Part shown: one piece after another, positions 34,184 to 42,673 of the stretch
How positions within the stretch are numbered: position 1 is the first letter of the stretch
How the letters are laid out: every line of letters begins with the position of its first letter
DNA from: Acidobacteriota bacterium
GTDB taxonomy: Bacteria; Acidobacteriota; Blastocatellia; Pyrinomonadales; Pyrinomonadaceae
NCBI GenBank assembly: GCA_019239425.1
Contig: JAFAZX010000056.1
Location: 1-64,000, forward strand
Length of the DNA: 64,000 nt
Direction of reading: 5' to 3'
Program-made: the position numbers and the translations under genes
The notes under the pieces: generated by a model
Seen by the model: only the letters and a program-made list of their open reading frames with translations
Told to the model about the DNA's origin: nothing
Databases searched by the model: none

Positions 34184-34516
34184 ATGCCAGATTACGCAAT
34201 CGGAAGACTCTTGCGCAGATTAACCACTCTCATCGTCCTCGTCGGCGCGTTCTACTTCGTCGTCTCGTCCGACGCGGGGCCGACGAAGGCGTTCGCCTGC
34301 ACGAGCTCGTGCAGGCAGGAGTGCGTGACGGCTTACACCTGGTGCCAGAGCCACCCCGGCGATTTCTACCAGGGCTGTAACTTTGGGCGCGACTGTGACT
34401 CGACCACCAGCGCCACCATCTGTGATAACCAGGAGTGCTGCTCGCAGTATCGCTACTTCTGCGGCTACGAGCAGAGTCCGCAGTCGGGCTACTGCTGGAG
34501 CCTCAACTGCCTCTAG
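34184..34516 (+). CDS. Exported cysteine-rich peptide (12 Cys)
   Basis: Protein of 110 residues from ATG 34184, with AAGGGAGAAAT as ribosome site (34169-34178). N-terminal signal segment (LTTLIVLVGAFYFVVSSDAG) then a mature part of about 60-65 residues with 12 Cys, in patterns CTSSCRQEC, CDNQECC and CWSLNC, and many Tyr/Gln/Ser. Even Cys number suggests up to six disulfides. I know no family with this spacing. It follows a thioredoxin-like gene in the same direction. It could be a secreted toxin, adhesive or structural peptide. Confidence 0.75.
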   Translation: MPDYAIGRLLRRLTTLIVLVGAFYFVVSSDAGPTKAFACTSSCRQECVTAYTWCQSHPGDFYQGCNFGRDCDSTTSATICDNQECCSQYRYFCGYEQSPQSGYCWSLNCL

Positions 34517-34600
34517 GCGCCCGGCGGCGTCTCCGCCGCGGCGGCCCTCTCGCCCCCGCGACGGTTCGCACGCGCACGCCGACAGGCGAGTCGTAAAGTC

Positions 34601-34642
34601 GGGCGCGCCCACGCACATTTCCGCACGTGCGTGGGCGCGCCC
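34601..34642. terminator. Bidirectional hairpin between the Cys-rich gene and uppP
   Basis: Perfect 16-bp arms 34601-34616 and 34627-34642 (GGGCGCGCCCACGCAC and its complement) with a 10-base loop. It lies between convergent genes (ends at 34516 and 34672). Confidence 0.75.
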
Positions 34643-34671
34643 GCCCCGTCTGTCGTCTCCGTCTTTAACTC

Positions 34672-35559
34672 TTACAGCGGGCGGACGAGGCCGGCGAAGA
34701 GCAGCAGCAGGATGAGCCCGCCGACGACGAGGCGGTAGCCGATGAAGACGCCGGTCGAGTGCCGGCGCAGGTAGCGCAGGAGGAACCAGATGGAGGCGTA
34801 GCCGACGAGGCCGGAGACGACGGTCGCGACCCCGAGCGGGACGGCGCTGCCCGCGGGCAGGCGGTGGACGGCCTCCTTCAATTCGAGCAGGCCGCTCGCC
34901 GTGATGGCCGGGATCGAGAGCAGGAATGAGAAGCGCGCCGCCGTCTCGCGCTGCTCGCCCGCGAAGAGTCCGCCCATGATGGTCGAGCCCGAGCGGCTCG
35001 CGCCGGGGATGAGCGCCAAGACCTGCGCGAAGCCGACCGCGAGCGCGTCGGAGAGTCCCAGCTCCTCCATCCCGCGCTCGCGCTTGCCCACCTTCTCGGC
35101 GATGAAGAGGAGAATCGCCACGACGACCATCATCGTCGCGATGACCCAGAGGTTCTTGGTGAACGTCCCCTCGATGACCTTCTTGAGGGCGAGCCCGAGG
35201 ACGCCGATGGGCAGCGAGCCGATGAAGATGAGCCAGCCGAGCTTGGCGTCCGGCGACATGCGGCTGCCGAGGAGGCCGCCCCCCTCGATGCCCGGCGGCG
35301 TGCGGCCGCGGAGCAGCAGCACGTGGTCGCGCACGAACGCGTAGCAGATGTTCCAGATGTCGCGCGCGAAGTAGACGAAGACGGCGGCGAGCGTCCCCAA
35401 CTGGATGACGGCGATGACGGCCGTCTGCTGCTCGGCCGCCAGCCTTTCGGAAAGACCCGTCAGCCGCGTCGCGAAGATCAGGTGCGCCGTCGAACTGATC
35501 GGGATGAACTCCGTGAGCCCCTGTACGATGCCGAGGATGATGGCCTGAATGATGTTCAT
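34672..35559 (-). CDS. uppP: Undecaprenyl-diphosphatase (bacitracin resistance)
   Basis: Protein of 295 residues with about eight membrane helices. Signature GLTEFIPISSTAHL at the N-terminus and LIPGASRSGSTIMGGLFAG in the middle. It recycles the undecaprenyl lipid carrier used for peptidoglycan and O-antigen. The first catalytic motif is intact (Glu, Ser-Ser, His). It starts at ATG 35559, next to a heptamer palindrome. Confidence 0.95.
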   Translation of the reverse strand: MNIIQAIILGIVQGLTEFIPISSTAHLIFATRLTGLSERLAAEQQTAVIAVIQLGTLAAVFVYFARDIWNICYAFVRDHVLLLRGRTPPGIEGGGLLGSRMSPDAKLGWLIFIGSLPIGVLGLALKKVIEGTFTKNLWVIATMMVVVAILLFIAEKVGKRERGMEELGLSDALAVGFAQVLALIPGASRSGSTIMGGLFAGEQRETAARFSFLLSIPAITASGLLELKEAVHRLPAGSAVPLGVATVVSGLVGYASIWFLLRYLRRHSTGVFIGYRLVVGGLILLLLFAGLVRPL

Positions 35560-35561
35560 CT

Positions 35562-35653
35562 GAATTTTTGATTTGCGATTTTAGATTTTTGATTTGAAGA
35601 CCGCGCGGCCGTCACCGGCCAAATCGCAAATCAAAAATCTAAAATCAAAATTC
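35562..35653. repeat. Inverted repeat of GATTTTT-type heptamers with permuted units
   Basis: Left arm 35562-35596 has the word order GATTTTT-GATTTGC-GATTTTA-GATTTTT-GATTTG. The reverse of the right arm (35620-35653) reads GATTTTA-GATTTTT-GATTTGC-GATTTG. The same units occur in shifted order, so the arms are not a simple copy. A/T-rich compared with the genome. Confidence 0.88.
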
Positions 35654-35656
35654 CCT

Positions 35657-36430
35657 TCACTCCCTAAAATTCGTGTTCGAAGCGAGCCGGTCGTAGACGG
35701 CGTCGGGGATGTGCCGGATGACGCGGACGAGCGTGGCGAGCTGCCAGGGGAAGGCGTAGGTGCGCGCGCGGCGCTCGACGGCCCGGACGATGCGGCGGGC
35801 CGCGTCGTCGGGTTCGAGCAGGAAAGGCAGCTTCTTCTTGCGCCCGGCCGTCATCGGCGTGCGGATGAAGCCGGGGTGGATGGTCGTCACGGCGATGTTG
35901 CTCTTAAGCAGGTCTACCCGGAGGCTCTCGAACAGGGTCGAGACGGCGGCCTTGCTCGCGCTGTAGGCGCCCGACTTCGGCAGGCCGCGGTACGAGGCGA
36001 GGCTTGAGATGGCGACGAGCTGGCCCGCGCGGCGCTCCAACATCGAGGGCAGCACGGCCGCGACGCTGTTGACGACGCCGAGCACGTTGATCGTGATCAC
36101 GTCGCCGACCTCCGACGCGTTGAGCCTCGTCCCGGCGGTCGTGCTGCTCATCCCCGCGTTGGCGATGAGGACGTCCACACGCCCCCACTTCTCAAGAACC
36201 TTGTCCGCCACCTCCTTCAACGCCGCGTGGTCGCGCACGTCCGCCGGCAGCGCCAAAGCCTCACCGCCCGCGCGTTCTACCTCTTCACTTAACTTCAGAA
36301 GCTCCTCGCCGCGCCGCGCCGTCAGGCCCAGACGCGCGCCGCGCCTCCCCAACTCCAGCGCCAGCGCCCGCCCTATCCCGGAGGACGCGCCGGTGATGAG
36401 GACTACCTTCTGTGTCCAGTCGTATTTCAT
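35657..36430 (-). CDS. Short-chain dehydrogenase/reductase
   Basis: Protein of 257 residues. NAD(P)-binding GASSGIGRALALELGRRGA, LIANAG, catalytic Ser-Tyr-Lys in VAISSLASYRG and YSASKAAVSTL. The C-terminal half has GFIRTPMTAG and a membrane-associating segment. Arg after the second glycine motif (TARRGE) suggests NADP(H). The substrate is not predictable. Its end touches the palindrome before uppP. Confidence 0.92.
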   Translation of the reverse strand: MKYDWTQKVVLITGASSGIGRALALELGRRGARLGLTARRGEELLKLSEEVERAGGEALALPADVRDHAALKEVADKVLEKWGRVDVLIANAGMSSTTAGTRLNASEVGDVITINVLGVVNSVAAVLPSMLERRAGQLVAISSLASYRGLPKSGAYSASKAAVSTLFESLRVDLLKSNIAVTTIHPGFIRTPMTAGRKKKLPFLLEPDDAARRIVRAVERRARTYAFPWQLATLVRVIRHIPDAVYDRLASNTNFRE

Positions 36431-36437
36431 CGAAGAC

Positions 36438-36875
36438 TCAGCACAGCTCCGCGACGTGCTCGCCTAACACGCGCAGAGCGTTTCCCAAATCGTCCTGCTT
36501 AATCAGAAGGTGGTCGCGCGAGAAGGCCGAGAGCGCGCCGACGGGGACGCCCGCCTCGGCGAGTATCCGCGTGACGTGCGCGAGGAAGCCGACCACGTCC
36601 CAGCCGAGTTCCACGTCGAGCGTGACGAGGCGGAAACCCGCCTCGACTCTTGCGTCGCGCGCCGCGTGGCGCATCGCGCGCCAGTCCGACTCCTCGACGA
36701 GCAGCGTCACCTCGAAGGGGTCACGCAGCAGGAAGAAGTTCGCCCCGGCCCGCGGGCTCAGCTCCGGACTCTCCAGCAGACGCGCCCAGTCGGCGTGGCG
36801 CATCCCGACGAGCACATACGTCTCGGGCGCGACCTCGACCTTTGCTGTGCGAAGAAGCGACGCGGCGTCAGGCAT
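36438..36875 (-). CDS. ACT domain regulatory protein
   Basis: Protein of 145 residues. C-terminal ACT-like fold with LGWDVVGFLAHVTRILAEAG and VGALSAFSRDHLLI, as in small CASTOR-like/ACT_7 domain proteins. ACT domains bind amino acids and control enzymes, but no partner is fused here. It lies 7 bases upstream of the SDR gene, so they are probably one operon. The start (36875) touches a GTAGGCA palindrome. Confidence 0.78.
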   Translation of the reverse strand: MPDAASLLRTAKVEVAPETYVLVGMRHADWARLLESPELSPRAGANFFLLRDPFEVTLLVEESDWRAMRHAARDARVEAGFRLVTLDVELGWDVVGFLAHVTRILAEAGVPVGALSAFSRDHLLIKQDDLGNALRVLGEHVAELC

Positions 36876-36876
36876 A

Positions 36877-37004
36877 AGGCAGTAGGCAGTAGGCAGATGG
36901 CAGTAGGCAGCCGCTCCGCGCTATGCGTGTTGAAGGATTAAATAAGGTTTCCCGATATCAAGGTTTTAACTGCCTACTGCCACCTGCCTACTGCCTACTG
37001 CTTT
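36877..37004. repeat. GTAGGCA heptamer inverted repeat with conserved loop
   Basis: Left arm 36877-36911 and right arm 36970-37004 pair with two mismatches. The loop carries CCGCTCCGCGCTATGCG, TTGAAGGATTAAAT and AAGGTTT. The element at 42550-42669 carries a related loop in reverse orientation (AATAAATCCTTC, GCGGAGCGG), so this is a copied element rather than random palindromes. It touches the RNase J stop at 37005. Confidence 0.92.
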
Positions 37005-38675
37005 TCAGATTTGCACCACGACCGGCAGGATGACAGGCTTGGCGCCGGTCTGCTTCTGGATGTAGCGCTTGAGTTCGAGGCGCACGCGCTCCTTGAGAAT
37101 CGAGGCGTCGCGGCGCTCGTCGCGCGAGGCGCCCTCGACCGCCTCGGCCACGACGCGGCGCATGTCGCGCAGTAAGGCCGCGGAGTTGCCGTTGCCGTCG
37201 AGCCCGAGCACGCCGCGCGCGACGACCTCGGGCTCGCCTTCGAGGTCGCCCGATTCCTCGTCGATGGTGACGACCGGCGTGACGACGCCGTCGTAGGCGA
37301 GCTGGCGGCGCTCGCGGACGACCTCGCCGTCGATCTCCTCGAAGCCCGTCTCGTCGATGAAGGTGCGGCCGACCTCGCGCTTCTCGACGACGGTCGCGCT
37401 GTTCTCACTCAACTCCAATACGTCGCCGTTCTCGATGAGGATGATGTTCTCCTCGGGGAAGTCGCAGTGGTTCTTGAGGAACTCTTTGTGCCGGTAGAGC
37501 ATCCGGTATTCGCCGTGGACGGGGACGACGAACTTGGGCCGGACGGCCTCCGTCATGATCCTAATGTCCTCCTGCGAGGCGTGGCCGGAGACGTGGATGA
37601 GCCGGCGCTTCTCGTCGATGATGGCGGCGCCGCGCTTGTAGATTTCGCCGATGAGGCGCGAAATCGACCGCTCGTTGCCCGGGATGATGCGGGCCGAAAG
37701 CACCACCGTGTCGCCCTCGGATATCGTTAAGCCCTTGTAGGTCTGCGACGAGAGCTGCGAGAGCGCCGCGCGCGGCTCGCCCTGCGAACCCGTGACGAGG
37801 TAGACGATCTCGTCGTCCGGCAGCTTCTTCGCCTGCTGCAGGGAGACGAGCATCCCTTCGTGCAGGTCGAGGTAGCCGAGCCGCTCGGCGATCTCGACGT
37901 TCTTAATCATCGAGCGGCCGAGGACGCAGACCTTGCGGTCGAACTGCTGCGCCACGTCGATGACGATCTGCAGGCGGTGAATCGAAGACGCGAAGGTGGC
38001 GACGAAGATGCGCCCCTCGGCCTGTCCGAAAATCTCCTCGAAGTCGGGGATGACGGCGCGCTCCGAGGGCGTGCGGCCCGGCACGGTGGCGTTCGTCGAG
38101 TCGGACGTTAAGGCCAGCACGCCCTCCTGGCCGTAACGGCGGAGCGTCCGCAGGTCAATCGGCTCGCCGATGACGGGCGTCTCGTCCACCTTGTAGTCGC
38201 CGGTGTGGATGATGGTGCCGGCGGGCGTGTTGACGGCGAGCGCGAAGCAGTCGATGAGCGAGTGCGAGACGCGTATGAACTCGACCTCGAACTCGCCGAT
38301 CTCGACCTTGTCGCGCGGCTCGACGCGGTGGAGCAGCACGTCGCCGAGGATGTCGTGCTCCTCCAGCTTCGACTCGATGAGGCCCATCGTGAAGTGCGAG
38401 GCGTAGAGGGGCACGTTGAACTTCTTCAGCACGTACGGCACGGCGCCGATGTGGTCTTCGTGGCCGTGGGTGATGACGACGGCGGCGATGTTGTCCCGGT
38501 ACTCTTCGAGGAAGTCGAAGTCGGGCACCTCAACGTCCACGCCGTAGGCGGTCTCCTGGGGGAAGCCCATCCCGGTGTCGATCAGAATCATGTCCTCGCC
38601 GTAGCGCACGGCCATGCAGTTGCAGCCGAACTCGCCGACACCGCCGAGGGGCATTACTTCGATTACGTTACTCAC
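37005..38675 (-). CDS. rnj: Ribonuclease J
   Basis: Protein of 556 residues, GTG start with GGAG about 12 bases upstream. Metallo-beta-lactamase motif THGHEDHIGAVPYVL, IHTGDYKVDETP, TSDSTNA, GSQGEPRAALSQL and HVSGHASQEDI. It acts as a 5'-3' exo/endoribonuclease in mRNA turnover. The C-terminal domain contains VEKREVGRTFIDETGFEEI and ends PVVVQI. The metal ligands look intact. Confidence 0.95.
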   Translation of the reverse strand: MSNVIEVMPLGGVGEFGCNCMAVRYGEDMILIDTGMGFPQETAYGVDVEVPDFDFLEEYRDNIAAVVITHGHEDHIGAVPYVLKKFNVPLYASHFTMGLIESKLEEHDILGDVLLHRVEPRDKVEIGEFEVEFIRVSHSLIDCFALAVNTPAGTIIHTGDYKVDETPVIGEPIDLRTLRRYGQEGVLALTSDSTNATVPGRTPSERAVIPDFEEIFGQAEGRIFVATFASSIHRLQIVIDVAQQFDRKVCVLGRSMIKNVEIAERLGYLDLHEGMLVSLQQAKKLPDDEIVYLVTGSQGEPRAALSQLSSQTYKGLTISEGDTVVLSARIIPGNERSISRLIGEIYKRGAAIIDEKRRLIHVSGHASQEDIRIMTEAVRPKFVVPVHGEYRMLYRHKEFLKNHCDFPEENIILIENGDVLELSENSATVVEKREVGRTFIDETGFEEIDGEVVRERRQLAYDGVVTPVVTIDEESGDLEGEPEVVARGVLGLDGNGNSAALLRDMRRVVAEAVEGASRDERRDASILKERVRLELKRYIQKQTGAKPVILPVVVQI

Positions 38676-38791
38676 TTGCTACACTTATCTCCGGTAAGGC
38701 GTGAAGGGCTTCTCTCGGCCCACACGCCGCGATTAATAGATAGGGGGCGCGAAGCGCCAGTATAGCACACGCGCCCGGCTCACTTCGCGCG

Positions 38792-39616
38792 CTAGCGCCC
38801 CCCCGCCGTTAAGGTTTTCGTCAGGCGCGCCCACTCCTCCTGGGTCAGGGCCTCGGCCCGGCGCTGCGGGTCGATCACGGTCGCTTCGAGCAAAGCGGCC
38901 GCGCCGCCCGCCTTCTCGAAGAGCGCGCGCAAATCTTCGGGCGCGTGGCGCAGGTTGTTGAGGATCGTCTTGCGCTTCTGCGCGAAGCCGGCGCTGACGA
39001 GGCGTTGGAAGAGTCTCTCGTCGAAGCCTTCGGGCTCGGCGCCGCGGGCGCGCAGGCGCGCGACCGTGCTCCAGACCTTCGGCACCGGACGGAAGGCGCC
39101 GGGCGGCACGTCGAAAAGCGCCTCGGATTCGCAGAAGGCGGCGACGAGCACGGTCAGGTAGCCGCGCTCGGCCGAGCCGGGCGGCGCCGTGATGCGCTCG
39201 ACCACCTCGCGCTGAAGCATCAAGACCGACTCGGGCACGCACGCCCTCTGTTCGACGAGACGTTGCAGGATGGCGGTCGAGATGTTGTAAGGCAGGTTCG
39301 CCACGACGCGCGCAGACGCGGCCGGCGAAATCGCTTCGCAGAAATCTACTTCGAGCGCGTCGGCCTCGATTAACCTGAAGTCGTCGTGCCCGCCGAAGCG
39401 CTCGAGCAAGACGGGCACCAGCTCTCTGTCCAACTCGACGGCGACGACACGCGCGCCGCGCCCCAACAGCAGCGCCGTCAGCGCCCCGCGCCCCGGCCCG
39501 ATTTCAACCACCGTCTCGCCCGCGCGCGGCCCCAGCCCCTCGACGATGCGCCGCGCGTACGACTCGTCGACCAGAAAATTCTGCCCCAGCCTCTTTTTCG
39601 CGCGCGGAAGGTTCAT
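38792..39616 (-). CDS. ksgA: 16S rRNA dimethyladenosine transferase
   Basis: About 274 residues from ATG 39616 ([17 protein letters not shown]); an in-frame longer start would read through a palindrome and is rejected. SAM motifs [25 protein letters not shown] and [10 protein letters not shown], and catalytic [10 protein letters not shown] (NLPY). It dimethylates A1518/A1519 of 16S rRNA during ribosome assembly. It lies beside ribD with the heptamer repeat between them. Confidence 0.95.
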   Translation of the reverse strand: MNLPRAKKRLGQNFLVDESYARRIVEGLGPRAGETVVEIGPGRGALTALLLGRGARVVAVELDRELVPVLLERFGGHDDFRLIEADALEVDFCEAISPAASARVVANLPYNISTAILQRLVEQRACVPESVLMLQREVVERITAPPGSAERGYLTVLVAAFCESEALFDVPPGAFRPVPKVWSTVARLRARGAEPEGFDERLFQRLVSAGFAQKRKTILNNLRHAPEDLRALFEKAGGAAALLEATVIDPQRRAEALTQEEWARLTKTLTAGGR

Positions 39617-39625
39617 TGAAAAGAA

Positions 39626-39708
39626 GTGATGAGTGATGAGTGATAAGTGATGAGAAAAGACAAGGCCCGTTCTCTTCCTCTTATCACTTATCACTTATCA
39701 CTCATCAC
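39626..39708. repeat. Inverted repeat of GTGATGA/GTGATAA heptamers
   Basis: Left arm 39626-39655 and right arm 39677-39708 pair imperfectly (GTGATGAGTGATAAGTGATG type words). Extra bases (AAAAGA) flank the loop side. The ribD codons for its last residues (GDE) and its stop TGA (39700-39698) lie in the right arm. Confidence 0.9.
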
Positions 39709-40825
39709 CAAACAAGTAGCCGGTTATCTCCACGTCGTCGCCGTGGCGGTGCGTCTCGACGTCCCGGAGGCGCGTGGCCTCCGGGACGGTGAGCGGGCCG
39801 GAGACGTTGACGGCGCCGAGGGCGTCGGAGCCGAGGATGAGTGGGGCGACGAAGAAGCTCGCCTTGTCCACCAGCCCCGCGCGCAGGAAGGCGCCGGCCA
39901 CGCCCGCGCCGCCTTCGACGAAGAGACCTTGCACTTCCCTGCCCCTCAGCTCTTCGAGGACAGACTTGAGGTCGCGCCCTCCCGCGGCCGTCTGTAAGAC
40001 TTCGACGCCGAGTGATTCCAGCTCCGAGACTCTGCGCGGGTCGGCCTGGTCGGAGGTGAAGACGAGGACGGGCGTCTCGCGCGCCGTCCGCGCGAGCTGT
40101 GACTGCGGGCCGAGGCGCAGTTGTTCGTCGAGCACGACCCGGAGCAGTGGGCGGCGGCGCGGGAGTCCGCTGCGGTCTGTGAGCAGCGGGTCGTCCTTCA
40201 CCGCCGTGCCGGAGCCGACGAGGATGGCGTCGCACTCGCGGCGCAGCTGTTGCGCGCGCGCGCGCGACTCCGGGCCGCTGATCCAGCGCGCGTGCCCGGT
40301 GCTCGTGGCGATGCGCCCGTCGAGCGAGCAGGCCAGCTTCAGGTGCACGAACGGGCGGCCGCGCCGAATCGCGTGGACGTACTTCTCGTTGAGCCGCGCG
40401 GCCTCTTTCTCTAACACCCCGGTGACGACCTCGACGCCCGCCTCGCGCAACTTGTCGAAGCCTCGCCCCGAGACGAGCGGGTTCGGGTCTTCGATGGCGG
40501 CGACGACGCGCGCGACGCCCGCGCGGATGAGCGCCTCGGTGCAAGGCGGCGTGCGGCCCGTGTGCGCGTGCGGTTCGAGCGTGACGTAAGCGGTCGCGCC
40601 GCGCGCCCGCGCGCCCGCCTGTTCGAGCGCCAGGGTCTCCGCGTGCTTCAAACCTTCGTAGACGTAGAAGCCCTCGCCGACGACCTCGCCGTGCCGGTCA
40701 ACGACGACACAGCCGACGAGCGGGCCGGGACTGACCTGCCCCGCGCCGCGCGCGGCCAGTTCGAGAGCGCGCGCCATCATGCGGCGGTCGAAGTCCGGAG
40801 TCTGGAGTCTGGAGTCTGGAGTCAA
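39698..40825 (-). CDS. ribD: Bifunctional riboflavin deaminase/reductase RibD
   Basis: Protein of 375 residues. Deaminase domain with HAE (His61, Glu63) and LEPHAHTGRTPPC; the first zinc Cys of the usual PCxHxG is replaced by His86, while Cys95 is kept. The reductase domain has FVHLKLACSLDGRIAT and GSGTAVKDDPLLT. It makes ARPP, step two and three of riboflavin synthesis. The apparent TTG start (40825) lies in GGAGTCT repeats, so the first residues (MTPDSRLQTPDF) may be repeat-derived; ATG 40780 is another option but would cut into the deaminase. Confidence 0.93.
   Translation of the reverse strand: MTPDSRLQTPDFDRRMMARALELAARGAGQVSPGPLVGCVVVDRHGEVVGEGFYVYEGLKHAETLALEQAGARARGATAYVTLEPHAHTGRTPPCTEALIRAGVARVVAAIEDPNPLVSGRGFDKLREAGVEVVTGVLEKEAARLNEKYVHAIRRGRPFVHLKLACSLDGRIATSTGHARWISGPESRARAQQLRRECDAILVGSGTAVKDDPLLTDRSGLPRRRPLLRVVLDEQLRLGPQSQLARTARETPVLVFTSDQADPRRVSELESLGVEVLQTAAGGRDLKSVLEELRGREVQGLFVEGGAGVAGAFLRAGLVDKASFFVAPLILGSDALGAVNVSGPLTVPEATRLRDVETHRHGDDVEITGYLFGDE
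40797..40823 (+). repeat. GGAGTCT heptamer tandem repeat at the ribD start
   Basis: GGAGTCT three times, then GGAGTC (40797-40823). No inverted partner nearby. On the minus strand it gives the repeated residues DSRLQTP at the N-terminus of RibD. Confidence 0.92.
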
Positions 40826-40873
40826 GGTAACGGGGCTTATTCCCTCGGCGTTGCGGGTGGAGCGAGGGAAATC

Positions 40874-40946
40874 TCACCACAGAGACACAGAGACACAGCT
40901 TGTTGAGTCATCTCTTTAAAGCTGTGTCTCTGTGTCTCTGTGGTGA
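40874..40946. repeat. Perfect 27-bp inverted repeat of CACAGAGA octamers
   Basis: Arms 40874-40900 and 40920-40946 are perfect reverse complements (TCACCACAGAGACACAGAGA start). Same family as at 12754 and 22987. It lies between ribD and ftsY. The loop is TGTTGAGTCATCTCTTTAA. Confidence 0.95.
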
Positions 40947-40986
40947 ATTCGTTCAGCATTACCCTCAAGATGCCTTGAAATAAAAG

Positions 40987-42345
40987 CTATGCGAAGAGGC
41001 CGTTGACGTACTGCTCGGGGTCGAAGACGACGAGGTCGTCCACGCGCTCGCCGATGCCGGCGTAGCGGATGGGCAGGCCCAGCTCCTTCGAGATGGCGAC
41101 GGCGATGCCGCCCTTGGCCGTGCCGTCGAGCTTCGTCAGGACGATGCCGGTCACGTTCGCCGTCTTCAAAAACTGCCGCGCCTGCTCCAGGCCGTTCTGG
41201 CCCGTCACGGCGTCCACGACGAGCAGCGTCTCGTGCGGCGCGCCCTCGACCTCGCGCCCCGCGACGCGCTTCATCTTTTCGAGTTCGGCCATCAGGTTCG
41301 ACTTGTTGTGCAGCCGGCCCGCGGTGTCCACGATGAGCACGTCCGACTTGCGCGCCTTCGCCGCCTTGAGCGCGTCGAAGAGGACGGCCGCCGGGTCTGT
41401 GCCCGACTTCTGCTGGATGAGCGGGACGCCGGTGCGCTCGGCCCAGATGGCGAGCTGGTCGGAGGCGGCGGCGCGGAAGGTGTCGGCGGCGCAGATGAGC
41501 ACGTCGTTGCCTTCGGCCTTGATGCGCTGCGCGAGCTTGCCGATGGTCGTCGTCTTCCCGACGCCGTTGACGCCGACGACCATAATGACGTACGGCGTGA
41601 TGGAATCGTCCACGCCCTCCTCCGTAGCGACGCCCTTGCGCCCGGAGTCGCGGAGGATGCCGAGCAGCTCGGACTTGAGCGCGGCCTTGAGCGCGGCGAT
41701 GTCGCCGATCTCCTTGCGCGAGATGCCGCGCCTGACCTTGTCGAGGATTTCGAGCGTGGTCGTGACACCGAGGTCGGCGGCGATGAGCGCCTCTTCGAGC
41801 TCGTCGAGCAGCGCGGCGTCGATCTGCTTGCGGTTCTCGAAGACCTTGTCGATCTTCTCCGAAAGCGAGTCGCGCGTGGCGGCGATGGCGCGCGAGAAGC
41901 GCGCGGCGTAGGTCTGCTCTAACGCTTCGATCTCGGCCTGCAACTCCGCGTCCGTGCGGTTGAGGCCGAGGATGGAAGAGGACGCGAAGGCCGAGCTGCG
42001 CGCGGGCGCAGGCCCTCGCGGCGCGGTCTGCTGTTCGCGCTGGCCCGACTCGGCGGGCGTCGGCGCCGTCGCAGGGCGCGGCGTCTCGATGACTTCCGGC
42101 TCGCGCGCGTCGGTCAGGCTGGTCTCGTCCGCGGGCTGCGGCGCGGGCTGCGCGCCGGTCGGCACGGGCTCGACGGCGGGCGGGACGGCGACGGGCTCGC
42201 GCGCCTGCGCCGCGGCGTCAGCGCCGGCGGGCGGTTCGAGGCGTGCCTCCGCCGGCGGGGCGGCAGTCTCCTCCGCCCCGGCCGCAGGCTGGTTGAGGCC
42301 GAGCGTGATGTAGCGGTCGTCCTTCTTGCGTCTCCAGAATGCCAT
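40987..42345 (-). CDS. ftsY: Signal recognition particle receptor FtsY
   Basis: Protein of 452 residues. Basic start ([12 protein letters not shown]), then a Pro/Ala/Glu-rich region (about 20-130), then the NG domain: [52 protein letters not shown] and [11 protein letters not shown]. It docks SRP-bound ribosomes to the inner membrane. The acidic/Pro-rich A domain is larger than average. No SRP54 gene is in the window. Confidence 0.96.
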   Translation of the reverse strand: MAFWRRKKDDRYITLGLNQPAAGAEETAAPPAEARLEPPAGADAAAQAREPVAVPPAVEPVPTGAQPAPQPADETSLTDAREPEVIETPRPATAPTPAESGQREQQTAPRGPAPARSSAFASSSILGLNRTDAELQAEIEALEQTYAARFSRAIAATRDSLSEKIDKVFENRKQIDAALLDELEEALIAADLGVTTTLEILDKVRRGISRKEIGDIAALKAALKSELLGILRDSGRKGVATEEGVDDSITPYVIMVVGVNGVGKTTTIGKLAQRIKAEGNDVLICAADTFRAAASDQLAIWAERTGVPLIQQKSGTDPAAVLFDALKAAKARKSDVLIVDTAGRLHNKSNLMAELEKMKRVAGREVEGAPHETLLVVDAVTGQNGLEQARQFLKTANVTGIVLTKLDGTAKGGIAVAISKELGLPIRYAGIGERVDDLVVFDPEQYVNGLFA

Positions 42346-42382
42346 TGTGTTCGGGTGATAACCTTAGCCGATAAATAATAAG

Positions 42383-42476
42383 AGGCAGAAGCCCGACCGT
42401 CAGGGAGGGCGTCTCATCTCTCGCAAAACAGTACTGCGGAGGACGTACGCCCTCCCTGACGGTCGGGCTTCTGCCT
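42383..42476. repeat. Perfect 30-bp inverted repeat, AGGCAGAAGCCCGAC type
   Basis: Arms 42383-42412 and 42447-42476 are perfect reverse complements. The loop side has CTCA on the left and GGACGTACGCCC at the right edge. A second copy at 44671-44766 has the same arms and, when reversed, the same loop edges, so the two are homologous elements in opposite orientation. These arms are not made of tandem words. Confidence 0.95.
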
Positions 42477-42549
42477 TCCGAAAATGCCGATTATAAACGT
42501 AACTGCCGCGGGGCGACAAAAGCGCCCGCGGCAGTCGTCAGGGAAAGAG

Positions 42550-42669
42550 AGTAGGCAGTAGGCAGATGGCAGTAGGCAGTCGAAAAACCTACGGTCGCAC
42601 TTCTCGAATAAATCCTTCTACGTCCTGAACGCGGAGCGGCTGCCTACTGCCATCTGCCTACCGCCTACT
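42550..42669. repeat. GTAGGCA heptamer inverted repeat
   Basis: Left arm 42550-42579 (AGTAGGCAGTAGGCAGATGG start), right arm 42640-42669. The loop contains AATAAATCCTTC and GCGGAGCGG, matching the loop of the element at 36877-37004 reversed. Confidence 0.92.
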
Positions 42670-42673
42670 GTTC

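Larger units (their letters stand above)
42346..42673. other. Gene-free stretch filled by two repeat elements
   Basis: Lies between ftsY and the HD-GYP gene. Its content is the 30-bp inverted repeat at 42383-42476 and the GTAGGCA palindrome at 42550-42669. No coding sequence or clear promoter seen in the remaining bases. Confidence 0.7.

Noticed and set aside
36877-37004. Ordinary rho-independent terminators as the full explanation for the heptamer palindromes
   Set aside because: Arms are not followed by T-runs, loops reach 60 bases, and many lie between co-directional genes of one cluster, where termination is not expected.
39617-39694. Longer N-terminus for KsgA
   Set aside because: Again encoded by repeat arms; ATG 39616 gives the typical start of the family.
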